Origin: Variovorax sp. OAS795
GTDB taxonomy: Bacteria > Pseudomonadota > Gammaproteobacteria > Burkholderiales > Burkholderiaceae_C
Direction: 5' to 3'
Assembly: GCF_040546685.1 (NCBI RefSeq)
Contig: NZ_JBEPOH010000001.1
Coordinates: 248,001-312,000, forward strand
DNA: 64,000 nucleotides
This document shows, piece by piece, positions 34,494 to 43,319 of the stretch. Positions within the stretch are counted from its first letter, which is position 1. Each line of letters begins with the position of its first letter. Under the pieces are notes generated by a model. That model saw only the letters and a program-made list of their open reading frames with translations, was not told the DNA's origin and did no database searches. The position numbers and the translations under genes were made by a program.

Positions 34494-34916
34494 ATGGACC
34501 CGCTGTTCTTCAAGCTGGTGCGCGTGGTCAACCTCACGGCCCGGCCTTTCCATGAGAAGGTCGGCCGCGAACACCATCTCACCCTGAACGAGTGGCGCGT
34601 GATGGTGGTGCTGGGCGGCGAGCCCGGGCTCAACGCGACGCAGATTGCCGACTTCACCGGCCTCGACAAGATGGCGGTGAGCCGCGCTCTCGCGGGGCTG
34701 AAGCGCCACAGGCGCGTGCAGCGCCTGGGCGACCCGGCCGACCGTCGGCGCGCCAGGCTCTATCTCACGGCCGCCGGCAAGGCGCTGCACGAGACCGTCG
34801 GCGCACTGGGCCGCCAGCGCGAGGCCGTTCTGTTCGAAGGCGTGAATGCCGGCGAACTGGCCCGGCTGGACGCCACGCTGGACAAGCTGATTGCCGCCGT
34901 CCAGCGTGCCGGCTGA
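34494..34916 (+). CDS. MarR-family transcriptional regulator
   Basis: This 140-residue winged-helix protein has TLNEWRVMVVLGGEPGLNA, TQIADFTGLDKMAVSRALA (recognition helix) and the wing GDPADRRRARLYLT. MarR proteins are dimeric repressors relieved by phenolic or aryl-CoA ligands. It follows the E1 beta gene by 12 bases and is probably in the same transcript, suggesting feedback control of the dehydrogenase genes. It ends 7 bases short of the convergent SDR gene. Confidence 0.9.
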   Translation: MDPLFFKLVRVVNLTARPFHEKVGREHHLTLNEWRVMVVLGGEPGLNATQIADFTGLDKMAVSRALAGLKRHRRVQRLGDPADRRRARLYLTAAGKALHETVGALGRQREAVLFEGVNAGELARLDATLDKLIAAVQRAG

Positions 34917-34923
34917 GCCTTCT

Positions 34924-35685
34924 TCAAGCCGCGAAGCCGCCGTCGATGTTGAGGCTGGCGCCGGTCACGAAGGCCGCTTCGGGGCTGGCCAGGTAGGCCA
35001 CCATGCCGGCGATCTCCTCGGGGTGCCCGTGGCGGGGCAGCGCCATCAGGCCGTGCATGGCGGCGGCGTTCGGGCCGTCGACGGGATTCATGTCGGTGTC
35101 GACCGGGCCGGGCTGCACGTTGTTGACCGTGATGCCGCGCGGCCCCAGGTCGCGCGACAAGCCCTGCACCAGCCCCTTGAGCGCCGACTTGCTCATGGCA
35201 TAGGCGCTGCCGCCGGGCCAGGGCATGCGCTCGGCGTTGGTGCTGCCGATGTTGATGATGCGGCCGCCCTCGCCCATGTGCCGCACGGCGGCCTTGGCGG
35301 CCACGAACACGGCGCGCACGTTGATGTCCAGCGTCCGGTCGAAATCCTCGAGCGAGAAATCTTCCAGGGTGCCAGGCATGAAAACGCCGGCGTTGTTGAC
35401 GAGCACGTCGATGCGGCCGAACTTGCGTGCGGCTTCGTCGATGCCGGCTGTGAGAGCGGCGGCGTCGGCGCTGTCGATCTTCAGCGCCAGGGCGTGGCCG
35501 CCTTCGGCTTCGATGCTGCGCACGAGTTCGTCGGCCGGGGCGCTCGAGCTGGCGTAGCTGAAAGCGACGGCGGCGCCGTCCTGCACCAGGCGGCGCACGA
35601 TGGCGGCGCCGATGCCGCGCGAACCGCCGGTGACGAAAGCGACCTTGCCTGCGAGCACGGGAGCGGTGGATTTGCTGGAAGCCAT
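34924..35685 (-). CDS. SDR-family oxidoreductase (3-oxoacyl reductase-like)
   Basis: This 253-residue classical SDR has TGGSRGIGAAIV at about 19-30, NNAGVF, a catalytic Ser in INIGSTNAERM and Tyr-x3-Lys in AYAMSKSAL. The C-terminus INIDGGFAA-like segment matches FabG-type enzymes. It reduces or oxidises a carbonyl/alcohol with NAD(P)(H). It is divergent from a LysR gene at 35803 with a perfect dyad between them, a common arrangement in which LysR controls one SDR target. Confidence 0.9.
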   Translation of the reverse strand: MASSKSTAPVLAGKVAFVTGGSRGIGAAIVRRLVQDGAAVAFSYASSSAPADELVRSIEAEGGHALALKIDSADAAALTAGIDEAARKFGRIDVLVNNAGVFMPGTLEDFSLEDFDRTLDINVRAVFVAAKAAVRHMGEGGRIINIGSTNAERMPWPGGSAYAMSKSALKGLVQGLSRDLGPRGITVNNVQPGPVDTDMNPVDGPNAAAMHGLMALPRHGHPEEIAGMVAYLASPEAAFVTGASLNIDGGFAA

Positions 35686-35774
35686 GATGGGTTTTCCTGT
35701 CGGTTGTGGGGTTGAAGGCCTTCAGTGTCGTGATTCCATTCCCTTTGCGGTAGCCATCGGTTGGCGCAATCAAA

Positions 35775-35791
35775 TTCAACTGTTGGTTGAA
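35775..35791. promoter_or_regulatory. Candidate LysR operator between SDR and LysR genes
   Basis: TTCAAC at 35775-35780 and GTTGAA at 35786-35791 are perfect inverted arms around five bases. The A/T flanks extend the symmetry partly. The dyad ends 11 bases before the LysR start codon, so binding would block or tune the regulator's own expression while it acts on the SDR promoter. Confidence 0.55.
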
Positions 35792-35802
35792 AATGGCGGC
35801 TC

Positions 35803-36729
35803 ATGGAACCGCTCAGCCACCTCGAATCCTTTGTGCAAAGCGCCGAAAGCGGCAGCTTCTCTGCCGCGGCGCGGCGGCTCGGGCTCACGCCTGCGGCCGT
35901 CAGCAAGAACGTCGCGCGGCTGGAGACCCGGCTGGGCGTGCGGCTGTTCCAGCGCAGCACGCGCCGCCTCACGCTCACCGAAAGCGGCGAACGCTTCCTG
36001 GGCCGGATCGGCGGCGCGCTCGCCACGCTGCACGACGCCGTGGCCGATGTGTCGAAGGACGACGGCCAGCCCGCGGGCACGCTCAAGGTGAGCATGGGCC
36101 AGGCGTTCGGCCGCGAGCACGTGCTGCCGATGATGGGCGAATTCCTGGCGCGCTACCCGTCTATCGTGCCGGACTGGCATTTCGACAACCAGCAGGTGGA
36201 CCTGGTGGGCGAAGGCTTCGACGCGGCCATCGGCGGCGGCATCGAGCTGTCGCCCGGCATGGTGGCGCGCGAGCTGGCGCGCATCCACGTGGTGGCAGTG
36301 GCGGCCCCCGGGTATCTGGAAGGCCGCGCGCTGCCCGCGCATCCCTCGCAACTGGTGGGCTTCGATGCGCTCATGCGCCGCTCCTCGCCCACCGGTCGGC
36401 TGCGCAGCTGGACCTTGCAGCATGCGAGCGGCGACCAGGCCACGGTCGAGCTGCCCCGGCCGCGCGCGATCTTCAACGACCCCGAAGCCATTGCGCACGC
36501 CGCGCTGATGGGCCTGGGCGTGGCCATGCTGCCCATGCCTTTCGTCGAGCGCGGGCTGCGAAGCGGCGAGCTGGTGCGCCTCCTGCCCGAATGGCATTTC
36601 GATGCGGGCGCGGTCTGGCTCTACTACCCGAGCAAGAAGCTGCTGCCGGCCAAGACGCGCGTCTTCATCGACTTCGTGCTGGCGCGATTCCGAAGCGAGC
36701 GCTTTGCCGAGCGGATGCGGGCGGCGTAG
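35803..36729 (+). CDS. LysR-family transcriptional regulator
   Basis: This 308-residue LysR protein has MEPLSHLESFVQSAESGSFS, then LTPAAVSKNVARLETRLGVR as recognition region. It resembles the CrgA-like subgroup (FQRSTRRLTLTESGE). It is divergent from the SDR gene and shares the TTCAAC/GTTGAA dyad. Members of this subgroup often repress a neighbouring oxidoreductase and respond to quinones or aldehydes. The TctC receptor gene follows on the same strand 63 bases later. Confidence 0.92.
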   Translation: MEPLSHLESFVQSAESGSFSAAARRLGLTPAAVSKNVARLETRLGVRLFQRSTRRLTLTESGERFLGRIGGALATLHDAVADVSKDDGQPAGTLKVSMGQAFGREHVLPMMGEFLARYPSIVPDWHFDNQQVDLVGEGFDAAIGGGIELSPGMVARELARIHVVAVAAPGYLEGRALPAHPSQLVGFDALMRRSSPTGRLRSWTLQHASGDQATVELPRPRAIFNDPEAIAHAALMGLGVAMLPMPFVERGLRSGELVRLLPEWHFDAGAVWLYYPSKKLLPAKTRVFIDFVLARFRSERFAERMRAA

Positions 36730-36792
36730 GCCGGCGCACCGCTGGGGTTTTACCGGCGGCGCCTGCCGCCGTTCGCCTGTACAAACAGGCGC

Positions 36793-37806
36793 ATGACTTC
36801 TTCAATTCTCAAAATGAACCGCCGGGCCGCGCTTGCGGCTTCCGCGGCCATCGCCCTTGCCGCAGCGCCCTCCTGGGCCCAGAGCACCTGGCCGACCAAG
36901 CCGGTGCGCATCGTCGTGCCATTTGCGGCCGGCGGCACCACCGACATCCTGGCGCGCGCCGTTGCGCCCGAGTTGTCCAAGGCCTTCGGCCAGCAGTTCA
37001 TCGTCGACAACCGCGCGGGCGCGGGCGGCAACGTGGGCGCCGAGATCGTGGCGCGCGCGCCGAACGACGGCTACACGCTGCTGATGGGCACGGTCGGCAC
37101 GCACGGCATCAACCGCGCGCTCTATCCCAAGCTGCCATTCGACCCGATCAAGGACTTCGTGCCGATCACGCTGGTGGCCGCCGTGCCGAACGTGATGGAG
37201 ATGAACGCCGACAAGGCCAAGGCATTGAACATCCGCAACGTACAGGACTTCATCAAGTACGCCAAGGCGAACCCGGGCAAGCTCAACATGGCGTCCAGCG
37301 GCAGCGGCACCTCGATCCACCTGGCGGGCGAACTCTTCAAGAGCATGACGGGCACCTTCATGACGCACATCCCGTACAAGGGGTCGGGCCCGGCGCTGCT
37401 CGACATGGTGGGCGGCAGTGCCGACGTGATGTTCGACAACCTGCCCTCGTCGATGGCGCAGATCAAGGGCGGAAAGCTCACGGCCCTGGCCGTGACCAGC
37501 GCCCAGCGCTCGCCGGCGCTGCCCGACCTGCCGACGGTGGAGGAAGCCGGCGGCCCGTCGCTCAAGGGCTTCGAGGCCAGCTCGTGGTTCGGCTTGCTGG
37601 CGCCCGCAGGCACCTCGCCCGACATCGTGAACCGGATCCAGCAGGAGGTGGCCAAGTCGCTCGCCACGCCTGCCATCAAGGAAAAAATGTTGGCCCAGGG
37701 CGCGATCCCGAGCGGCAACACCCCGGCCGAGTTCACCCGGCTGATTGCCAGCGAACACGTGAAGTGGGCCAAGGTGGTGAAGGATTCCGGCGCAAAGGTC
37801 GACTGA
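36793..37806 (+). CDS. TctC/Bug-family periplasmic substrate-binding protein
   Basis: This 337-residue receptor has a signal peptide ([20 protein letters not shown]), the Bug opening [19 protein letters not shown] and the typical [11 protein letters not shown] and [15 protein letters not shown] segments. An internal ATG at 36814 (MNRR) would also give a good signal peptide and may be the true start. It is an orphan, the third of its class in the window. It converges with DUF1840 at 37878. Confidence 0.92.
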   Translation: MTSSILKMNRRAALAASAAIALAAAPSWAQSTWPTKPVRIVVPFAAGGTTDILARAVAPELSKAFGQQFIVDNRAGAGGNVGAEIVARAPNDGYTLLMGTVGTHGINRALYPKLPFDPIKDFVPITLVAAVPNVMEMNADKAKALNIRNVQDFIKYAKANPGKLNMASSGSGTSIHLAGELFKSMTGTFMTHIPYKGSGPALLDMVGGSADVMFDNLPSSMAQIKGGKLTALAVTSAQRSPALPDLPTVEEAGGPSLKGFEASSWFGLLAPAGTSPDIVNRIQQEVAKSLATPAIKEKMLAQGAIPSGNTPAEFTRLIASEHVKWAKVVKDSGAKVD

Positions 37807-37877
37807 CCTTGGGCCTGCGAGGGGGCCGCGCGCCTGCGCCGCGCCCCTTGTTCAAGAACGGATGAGTTGCCGGCGCG

Positions 37878-38201
37878 TCACGTCTTCCAGGTGACGTCTT
37901 TCTTCTCGGCCAAGGAATCCCTCAGCATGTGCAGGAGCGGGGCTGCGCGCTGGTGCAGTCCCACGTGCTGCTTCTCGGCCTCGTTGGCGTGGCCTTCGAC
38001 GGCGTAGTCGTCATGGTTGTGGGGGTTGCTGGCCTCGCGGGCCAGGGCCGACTCGAGCGCCGCGATGGCGGCGGGAATCTGTTCGACGGTGATGATGCCC
38101 TGGGGTGCCGGCGTCTTGCCGACGATGTCGAACAGCTGGCGCGCATGCACCTCGAGCATCACGAAATCGGGGGAGGCCCGGGACTGGAATCGGTACAGCA
38201 T
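37878..38201 (-). CDS. DUF1840 domain-containing protein
   Basis: This 107-residue soluble protein opens MLYRFQSRASPDFVMLE, with PQGIITVEQIPAAIAALESA in the middle and LLHMLRDSLAEKKDVTW at the end, the pattern of the DUF1840 family found in betaproteobacteria. The function is unknown. The start is set at ATG 38201; a GTG at 38213 would overlap the spacer. It lies 12 bases downstream of the cyclopropane synthase gene, with which it is probably cotranscribed. Confidence 0.82.
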   Translation of the reverse strand: MLYRFQSRASPDFVMLEVHARQLFDIVGKTPAPQGIITVEQIPAAIAALESALAREASNPHNHDDYAVEGHANEAEKQHVGLHQRAAPLLHMLRDSLAEKKDVTWKT

Positions 38202-38213
38202 GGTTTTGTTCAC

Positions 38214-39482
38214 TCACTTGTAGATGTAGTCACGGGCAAAAGGGTACACCGATTGCGAACCGCGTAAAACACCATGCTCGACCCTGCCGTCCGGCCGGGT
38301 GGAAAGCATCTGGTGCAGTGAGATCCAGCCTTGCTCGAAACTCATTGCGGAACCCGCCAGGTAGAGGCGGTAGGCGCGCAGGATGCGCTCCGCGTTCTCG
38401 CCCTGCCGCCCGCCCGCACGCTCGAGCACCTTGCGCGCCGTCCCGAGCTGCGCCTCGAGCGCATCGGACCAGGCCCACAGCGTGCGTGCATAGTGGGGGC
38501 GCAGGCTTTCGGTGTCGACCATCTCCAGGCCTGCCGCGGCGGTTTCGCGCAGCACATGCGTCACGTGCAGCAGCTCGCCGCCCGGGAAGATGTACTTCTC
38601 GATGAAATCGCCCATGCCCGCTCCCAACTGCCGGTAGTCGAGCTGGCCCGAGGTGATGCCGTGGTTCAGCACCAGGCCGCCGGGCTTGAGCAGCGAATGG
38701 ATCTTGCGGAAGTAGGTGGGCATGAAGGCCGAACCCACGTGCTCGAACATGCCGACCGACGAAATCTTGTCGAAGGGCGCGTCGGCCGACAGCTCGCGGT
38801 AGTCGCGCAGTTCGACGCGCACGCGGCCCTGCAGGCCTTTTTCCTCGATGAGTTGCTGCACATGGGTGTGCTGGTTCTTCGACAGGGTGATGCCGGTGGC
38901 ATCGACCCCGTAGTGCTCCGCCGCCCACAGCAGCAGGCCGCCCCAGCCCGAGCCGATGTCCAGGAAGCGCTCGCCGGGCTGCAGCATCAGCTTGCGGCAG
39001 ATGTGGTCGAGCTTGGCTTCCTGCGCCTCGGCAAGGCTGAGTTCGGGCGTACGAAAGTACGCGCATGAATAAACCCGCCGTGGATCGAGCCACAGCGCGT
39101 AGAAATCGTCGGAGACGTCGTAGTGGAACTGGATCTGCTCCGCATCCTTGTTCAGTGAATGGGCGCCGCGGGACTTGGCCAGCCGCATCAGGCGGGTCCA
39201 CCAGGCGGTGTCGGTTTCGGCCGGGTTGCCGGGCAGCATGCCGACCGTGGCGTCGATCAGGTCGCGCATGGCGCCTTCGATCTGTACCTTGCCTTCCACG
39301 TAGGCCTCGCCGATGGCCCCGACCTGCCGCGCCGCCAGCTTGGCCAGCGCGGACCAATCGCTGAACGCCAGGGTCACGCGCGATCCCGGCTTGGCAACTC
39401 TTCGCCCATCCGGCAGTTCCAGCGCGATGGGCACGGGCAGCGACGCAAGCTGCGACTCGATCTTGGGTATCAAGCTTTGCAT
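38214..39482 (-). CDS. Cyclopropane-fatty-acyl-phospholipid synthase family methyltransferase
   Basis: This 422-residue SAM-dependent enzyme has FHYDVSDDFYALWLDPRRVY, then the SAM-binding LDIGSGWGGLLLWAAE and the later SVGMFEHVG and FPGGELLHV conserved in CfaS proteins. It adds a methylene bridge to unsaturated acyl chains of membrane phospholipids. Length matches E. coli Cfa (about 380) with a longer N-terminus. It is divergent from the aryl-CoA cluster, sharing a 116-base spacer that holds the promoter of that cluster. Confidence 0.92.
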   Translation of the reverse strand: MQSLIPKIESQLASLPVPIALELPDGRRVAKPGSRVTLAFSDWSALAKLAARQVGAIGEAYVEGKVQIEGAMRDLIDATVGMLPGNPAETDTAWWTRLMRLAKSRGAHSLNKDAEQIQFHYDVSDDFYALWLDPRRVYSCAYFRTPELSLAEAQEAKLDHICRKLMLQPGERFLDIGSGWGGLLLWAAEHYGVDATGITLSKNQHTHVQQLIEEKGLQGRVRVELRDYRELSADAPFDKISSVGMFEHVGSAFMPTYFRKIHSLLKPGGLVLNHGITSGQLDYRQLGAGMGDFIEKYIFPGGELLHVTHVLRETAAAGLEMVDTESLRPHYARTLWAWSDALEAQLGTARKVLERAGGRQGENAERILRAYRLYLAGSAMSFEQGWISLHQMLSTRPDGRVEHGVLRGSQSVYPFARDYIYK

Positions 39483-39562
39483 GGTGAGCCCATGGTATTG
39501 ATTTTTTCGGTTTTTTGCATGATGCCGCGCAACCGTGGGGTACCCCTGTGGTAGTAGCCCCG

Positions 39563-39590
39563 TTGACAGCAGATTGTTTATGCTTAAACT
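39563..39590 (+). promoter_or_regulatory. Promoter of the aryl-CoA degradation cluster
   Basis: A perfect TTGACA at 39563-39568 is followed 16 bases later by TAAACT at 39585-39590. The predicted start point is around 39597, only a base or two before the ATG at 39599, so the first mRNA may be almost leaderless. A palindrome lies across the spacer and -10 box. Confidence 0.6.
39576..39589. promoter_or_regulatory. Candidate MarR operator overlapping the -10 box
   Basis: GTTTA at 39576-39580 and TAAAC at 39585-39589 are perfect inverted arms around TGCT. The site covers the -10 hexamer of the cluster promoter, where a bound repressor would exclude RNA polymerase. The MarR protein encoded second in the cluster is the likely binder, released by an aryl-CoA; this is inference. 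Confidence 0.55.
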
Positions 39591-39598
39591 ATTGAACC

Positions 39599-41986
39599 AT
39601 GAACAGCCTCAACGCCGGCCTTTCCGCCGCACCCGCCATGGACCTCCAACGAATCCTGTGCATCGGCGGGGGGCCCGCAGGCCTCTACTTCGCCCTGCTG
39701 ATGAAGGCGCGCAACCCGGCGCTCGAGATCACCGTGGTGGAGCGCAACCGCCCCTTCGACACCTTCGGCTGGGGCGTGGTGCTCAGCGACCAGACGCTCG
39801 CCAACCTGGCCGCGGCCGATGCCGACACCGCCGCGCTCATCGGTAACGAATTTCATCACTGGGACGACATCCAGGTGTTCTTCAAGGGCCGCCAGGTGCG
39901 CTCGGGCGGTCACGGCTTCTGCGGCATCGGACGCAAGCGGCTCCTGAACATCCTGCAGGAGCGCTGCCTTGAACTCGGCGTGAAGCTGGTCTTCGAGACC
40001 GACGCCACGGACGACCAGGCCATCGCAGCCGAATACAACGCGGACCTGGTGATTGCCAGCGACGGCCTCAACAGCCGCATCCGCCAGCGCTACGCCGACG
40101 TGTTCAAGCCGGACATCGACCTGCGCAACTGCCGCTTCGTCTGGCTGGGCACGCACCAGACCTTCGACGCCTTCACCTTCGCCTTCGAGCAGACCGAGCA
40201 CGGCTGGTTCCAGGCCCACGCCTACCAGTTCGACGACAAGACCTCGACCTTCATCGTCGAGACGCCGGAAGAGGTATGGAAAGCCCACGGCCTCGACCAG
40301 ATGGAGCAGCCCGAGGCCATCGCCTTCTGCGAGAAGCTGTTTGCCAGGTACCTGGGCGGGCATCCGCTCATCAGCAACGCCACCCACCTGCGCGGCTCGG
40401 CCAACTGGATCCGCTTTCCGCGCGTGGTGTGCGAGCGCTGGACGCACCGCATCGACGTCGAGGGCCGCTCGGTGCCCGTGGTGCTGATGGGCGATGCGGC
40501 GCACACGGCGCACTTCTCGATCGGCTCGGGCACCAAGCTCGCGCTGGAAGACGCGATCGACCTGGCGAACGAGTTCGAGCGCGGCGGCACGGTCGACCAT
40601 GTGCTCGAAGGCTACGAGGCGCGCCGCAGCGTCGAAGTGCTCAAGATCCAGAACGCGGCGCGCAACTCGACCGAGTGGTTCGAAAACGTGCCGCGCTACA
40701 CCGGCATGCAGATCGAGCAGTTCGCCTATTCGCTGCTCACCCGCTCGCAGCGCATCAGCCACGAGAACCTGCGCGTGCGCGACACCGAATGGCTCGGCGG
40801 CTACGAGCGGTGGCTCGCCGGCGGCAAGCCCGTGGCGCCCATGCTGATGCCGCTCACGGTGCGCGGCGTCACGCTGAAGAACCGCATCCTTGTCTCGCCG
40901 ATGGCCACCTACAGCGCAGTGGACGGCGTGCCGCAGGACTTCCTGCTGGTGCACCTGGGCGCGCGCGCCCTGGGCGGCGCCGCGATGGTGTGCGTGGAGA
41001 TGACGAGCCCGACGCCCGAGGGCCGCATCACGCCCGGCTGCACGGGCCTGTACAACGACGCGCAGCAGGCGGCGTTCAAGCGCATCGTCGATTTCGTGCA
41101 CACGCAGTCGAGCGCGAAGATCGCAATGCAGCTCGGCCACAGCGGAGCCAAGGGCTCGACGCGCGTGGGCTGGGAAGGCACCGACGAGCCGCTGGAGAGC
41201 GGCAACTGGCCGCTGCTGTCCGCCAGCCCCGTCGCCTATGGCGAGCAGAACCAGCTGCCGGCCGCGATGACGCGCGAGCAGATGGACGACATGCGCGAAC
41301 GCTTCGTCGACGCCACGCGCCGCACCGCCGAATGCGGCTTCGACTGGCTCGAGCTGCACTGCGCACACGGCTACCTGCTGTCGTCCTTCATCAGCCCGCT
41401 CACCAACCTGCGCACCGACGAATACGGCGGCGGCATCGAGGCGCGCTGCCGCTACCCGCTCGAGGTGTTCCGCGCCATGCGTGCCGTGTGGCCGGCCGAC
41501 AAGCCGATGAGCGTGCGCATCTCGGCGCACGACTGGGCGCCCGGCGGCAACACCGATGCCGACGCGGTCATCGTCGCCCGCCTCTTCAAGGAAGCCGGCG
41601 CCGATTTCATCGACGTCTCCTCCGGCCAGACCACGCGCGCCGCCAAGCCGGTGTACGGCCGCATGTACCAGACACCGTTCTCGGACCGCATCCGCAACGA
41701 GGTCGGCATCTCGACCATTGCCGTGGGCGCGATCACCGACGCCGACCAGGCCAACAGCATCATCGCCGCCGGCCGCGCCGACCTGTGCGCCATCGCGCGC
41801 CCGCACCTGGCCGACCCTGCGTGGACGCTGCACGAAGCGGCCAAGCTCCAAAGCCGCGACGTCGATTGGCCGAAGCAGTACCTGAGCGGACGCGACCAGC
41901 TCTACCGCGAGATCGCGAAGCAGCAGCAGATGGCTGCGGCCGCCAATGCGGCACTGGCGGCGCAAAACCCCGAGGAGACACACTGA
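39599..41986 (+). CDS. Fused FAD monooxygenase / OYE-type reductase (2-aminobenzoyl-CoA monooxygenase/reductase-like)
   Basis: This 795-residue two-domain flavoprotein has at residues about 1-400 a class A FAD hydroxylase: [28 protein letters not shown] and [17 protein letters not shown]. From about 415 it is an Old Yellow Enzyme barrel: [20 protein letters not shown] and [17 protein letters not shown]. The fusion and length match 2-aminobenzoyl-CoA monooxygenase/reductase of the Azoarcus anthranilate pathway, which hydroxylates and then hydrogenates the ring. Salicylyl-CoA 5-hydroxylase is the other family name. ATG 39599 may be leaderless; MDLQRIL at 39638 is the alternative. It heads the cluster. 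Confidence 0.9.
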   Translation: MNSLNAGLSAAPAMDLQRILCIGGGPAGLYFALLMKARNPALEITVVERNRPFDTFGWGVVLSDQTLANLAAADADTAALIGNEFHHWDDIQVFFKGRQVRSGGHGFCGIGRKRLLNILQERCLELGVKLVFETDATDDQAIAAEYNADLVIASDGLNSRIRQRYADVFKPDIDLRNCRFVWLGTHQTFDAFTFAFEQTEHGWFQAHAYQFDDKTSTFIVETPEEVWKAHGLDQMEQPEAIAFCEKLFARYLGGHPLISNATHLRGSANWIRFPRVVCERWTHRIDVEGRSVPVVLMGDAAHTAHFSIGSGTKLALEDAIDLANEFERGGTVDHVLEGYEARRSVEVLKIQNAARNSTEWFENVPRYTGMQIEQFAYSLLTRSQRISHENLRVRDTEWLGGYERWLAGGKPVAPMLMPLTVRGVTLKNRILVSPMATYSAVDGVPQDFLLVHLGARALGGAAMVCVEMTSPTPEGRITPGCTGLYNDAQQAAFKRIVDFVHTQSSAKIAMQLGHSGAKGSTRVGWEGTDEPLESGNWPLLSASPVAYGEQNQLPAAMTREQMDDMRERFVDATRRTAECGFDWLELHCAHGYLLSSFISPLTNLRTDEYGGGIEARCRYPLEVFRAMRAVWPADKPMSVRISAHDWAPGGNTDADAVIVARLFKEAGADFIDVSSGQTTRAAKPVYGRMYQTPFSDRIRNEVGISTIAVGAITDADQANSIIAAGRADLCAIARPHLADPAWTLHEAAKLQSRDVDWPKQYLSGRDQLYREIAKQQQMAAAANAALAAQNPEETH

Positions 41987-41987
41987 C

Positions 41988-42464
41988 ATGGACCTCGAAG
42001 CACGCGCCCACAGCGAGCACCCCGAGGCCCTGCGCCTCTGGCTGCGGCTGCTCACCTGCACCCAGCTGATCGAGAAGCAGGTGCGCAACGAACTGCGCTC
42101 GCAGTTCGCAACCACGCTGCCGCGCTTCGACCTGATGTCGCAGCTCGAACGCTCGCCCGATGGCCTGAAGATGAACGAGCTCTCGCGCCGCATGATGGTG
42201 ACGGGCGGCAACGTGACCGGGATCACCGACCAGCTGGTGACCGAAGGGCTGGTCGAACGCATCAACGTGGAGGGCGATCGCCGCGCCTGGCGCGTGCGGC
42301 TCACCGCCCGCGGCCGCAAGCTCTTCAACGACATGGCGCAGCAGCACGAAGACTGGATCGTCGATGCCTTCGCGGGCCTCAGCGCCAAGGAGATCGCGCA
42401 GCTTCACAAGCTGCTCGGCAAGGTCAAGCAACACTCACACAGCCAGATGGCGGAGGCCGAATGA
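41988..42464 (+). CDS. MarR-family regulator of the aryl-CoA cluster
   Basis: This 158-residue MarR protein has [20 protein letters not shown], the recognition segment [20 protein letters not shown] and the wing [15 protein letters not shown] 41988 follows GAGGAG. It begins one base after the fused monooxygenase stop and its own stop overlaps the hydratase start (ATGA). Embedded MarR repressors of aromatic-CoA operons are typically relieved by the CoA thioester, and a palindrome sits on the cluster promoter. Confidence 0.9.
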   Translation: MDLEARAHSEHPEALRLWLRLLTCTQLIEKQVRNELRSQFATTLPRFDLMSQLERSPDGLKMNELSRRMMVTGGNVTGITDQLVTEGLVERINVEGDRRAWRVRLTARGRKLFNDMAQQHEDWIVDAFAGLSAKEIAQLHKLLGKVKQHSHSQMAEAE

Positions 42465-43315
42465 AACACTACATCGGTGCGGGCAATCCCATGCACGCGC
42501 AATTCGAGGCCAAGGCGCCCTACGTCGCCAAGCACTTCGCATGGCACTACGAGGCCGGCGTCGGCACCGTCACGCTGAACCGCCCCGAGCGCAAGAACCC
42601 GCTCACCTTCGACTCGTATGCCGAGCTGCGCGACCTGTTCCGCGCACTGAACTACGCCACCGACGTGAAGGCGATCGTCGTCACCGGCGCGGGCGGCAAC
42701 TTCTGCTCCGGCGGCGACGTGCACGAGATCATCGGCCCGCTCACCGGCATGCGCATGCCCGAGCTGCTGGAGTTCACGCGCATGACGGGCGACCTGGTGA
42801 AGGCGATCCGGGCGTGCCCGCAACCGATCGTCGGCGCCATCGACGGCGTGTGCGCCGGCGCGGGCGCGATGATTGCGCTGGCCTGCGACCTTCGCTACGG
42901 CTCGCCTGCCACGCGCACGGCGTTCCTGTTCACCCGCGTAGGACTCGCGGGCGCCGACATGGGTGCCTGTGCGTTGCTGCCGCGCGTGATCGGCCAGGGC
43001 CGCGCATCGGAGCTGCTGTTCACCGGCCGCGCAATGACGGCGCAGGAAGGCCACGCCTGGGGCTTCTTCAATGCGCTGCACGAGAGCGACGCGTTGCTCG
43101 ACGCCGCGACCAAGGTGGCGCGCGAGCTGGCCGAAGGCCCGAGCTTTGCGCACGGCATGACCAAGACCATGCTGTCGCAGGAGTGGTCGATGACCATCGA
43201 CCAGGCGATCGAGGCCGAAGCGCAGGCGCAGGCGATCTGCATGCAGACCGAGGATTTCAAGCGCGCCTACGAAGCATTCGCAGCCAAGCGCAAGCCCGTG
43301 TTCGGCGGAGACTGA
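42461..43315 (+). CDS. Enoyl-CoA hydratase/isomerase family protein
   Basis: This 284-residue crotonase-fold enzyme has [20 protein letters not shown], the oxyanion loop [15 protein letters not shown] and [20 protein letters not shown]. It would hydrate or hydrolyse a ring-derived CoA thioester in a beta-oxidation-like lower pathway. It is translationally coupled to MarR by ATGA overlap and followed 4 bases later by the acyl-CoA dehydrogenase. A first ATG at 42461 versus a second at 42491 ([11 protein letters not shown]) cannot be separated by eye. Confidence 0.9.
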   Translation: MKHYIGAGNPMHAQFEAKAPYVAKHFAWHYEAGVGTVTLNRPERKNPLTFDSYAELRDLFRALNYATDVKAIVVTGAGGNFCSGGDVHEIIGPLTGMRMPELLEFTRMTGDLVKAIRACPQPIVGAIDGVCAGAGAMIALACDLRYGSPATRTAFLFTRVGLAGADMGACALLPRVIGQGRASELLFTGRAMTAQEGHAWGFFNALHESDALLDAATKVARELAEGPSFAHGMTKTMLSQEWSMTIDQAIEAEAQAQAICMQTEDFKRAYEAFAAKRKPVFGGD

Positions 43316-43319
43316 AGCC

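Noticed and set aside
37807..37877. GC-rich imperfect hairpin between the TctC and DUF1840 genes as bidirectional terminator
   Set aside because: The stem has several mismatches and lacks a T-run in either direction.
39584..42388. 934-residue minus-strand reading frame opposite the fused monooxygenase/reductase
   Set aside because: The translated product is low-complexity His/Arg/Glu-rich and mirrors the real gene on the plus strand.
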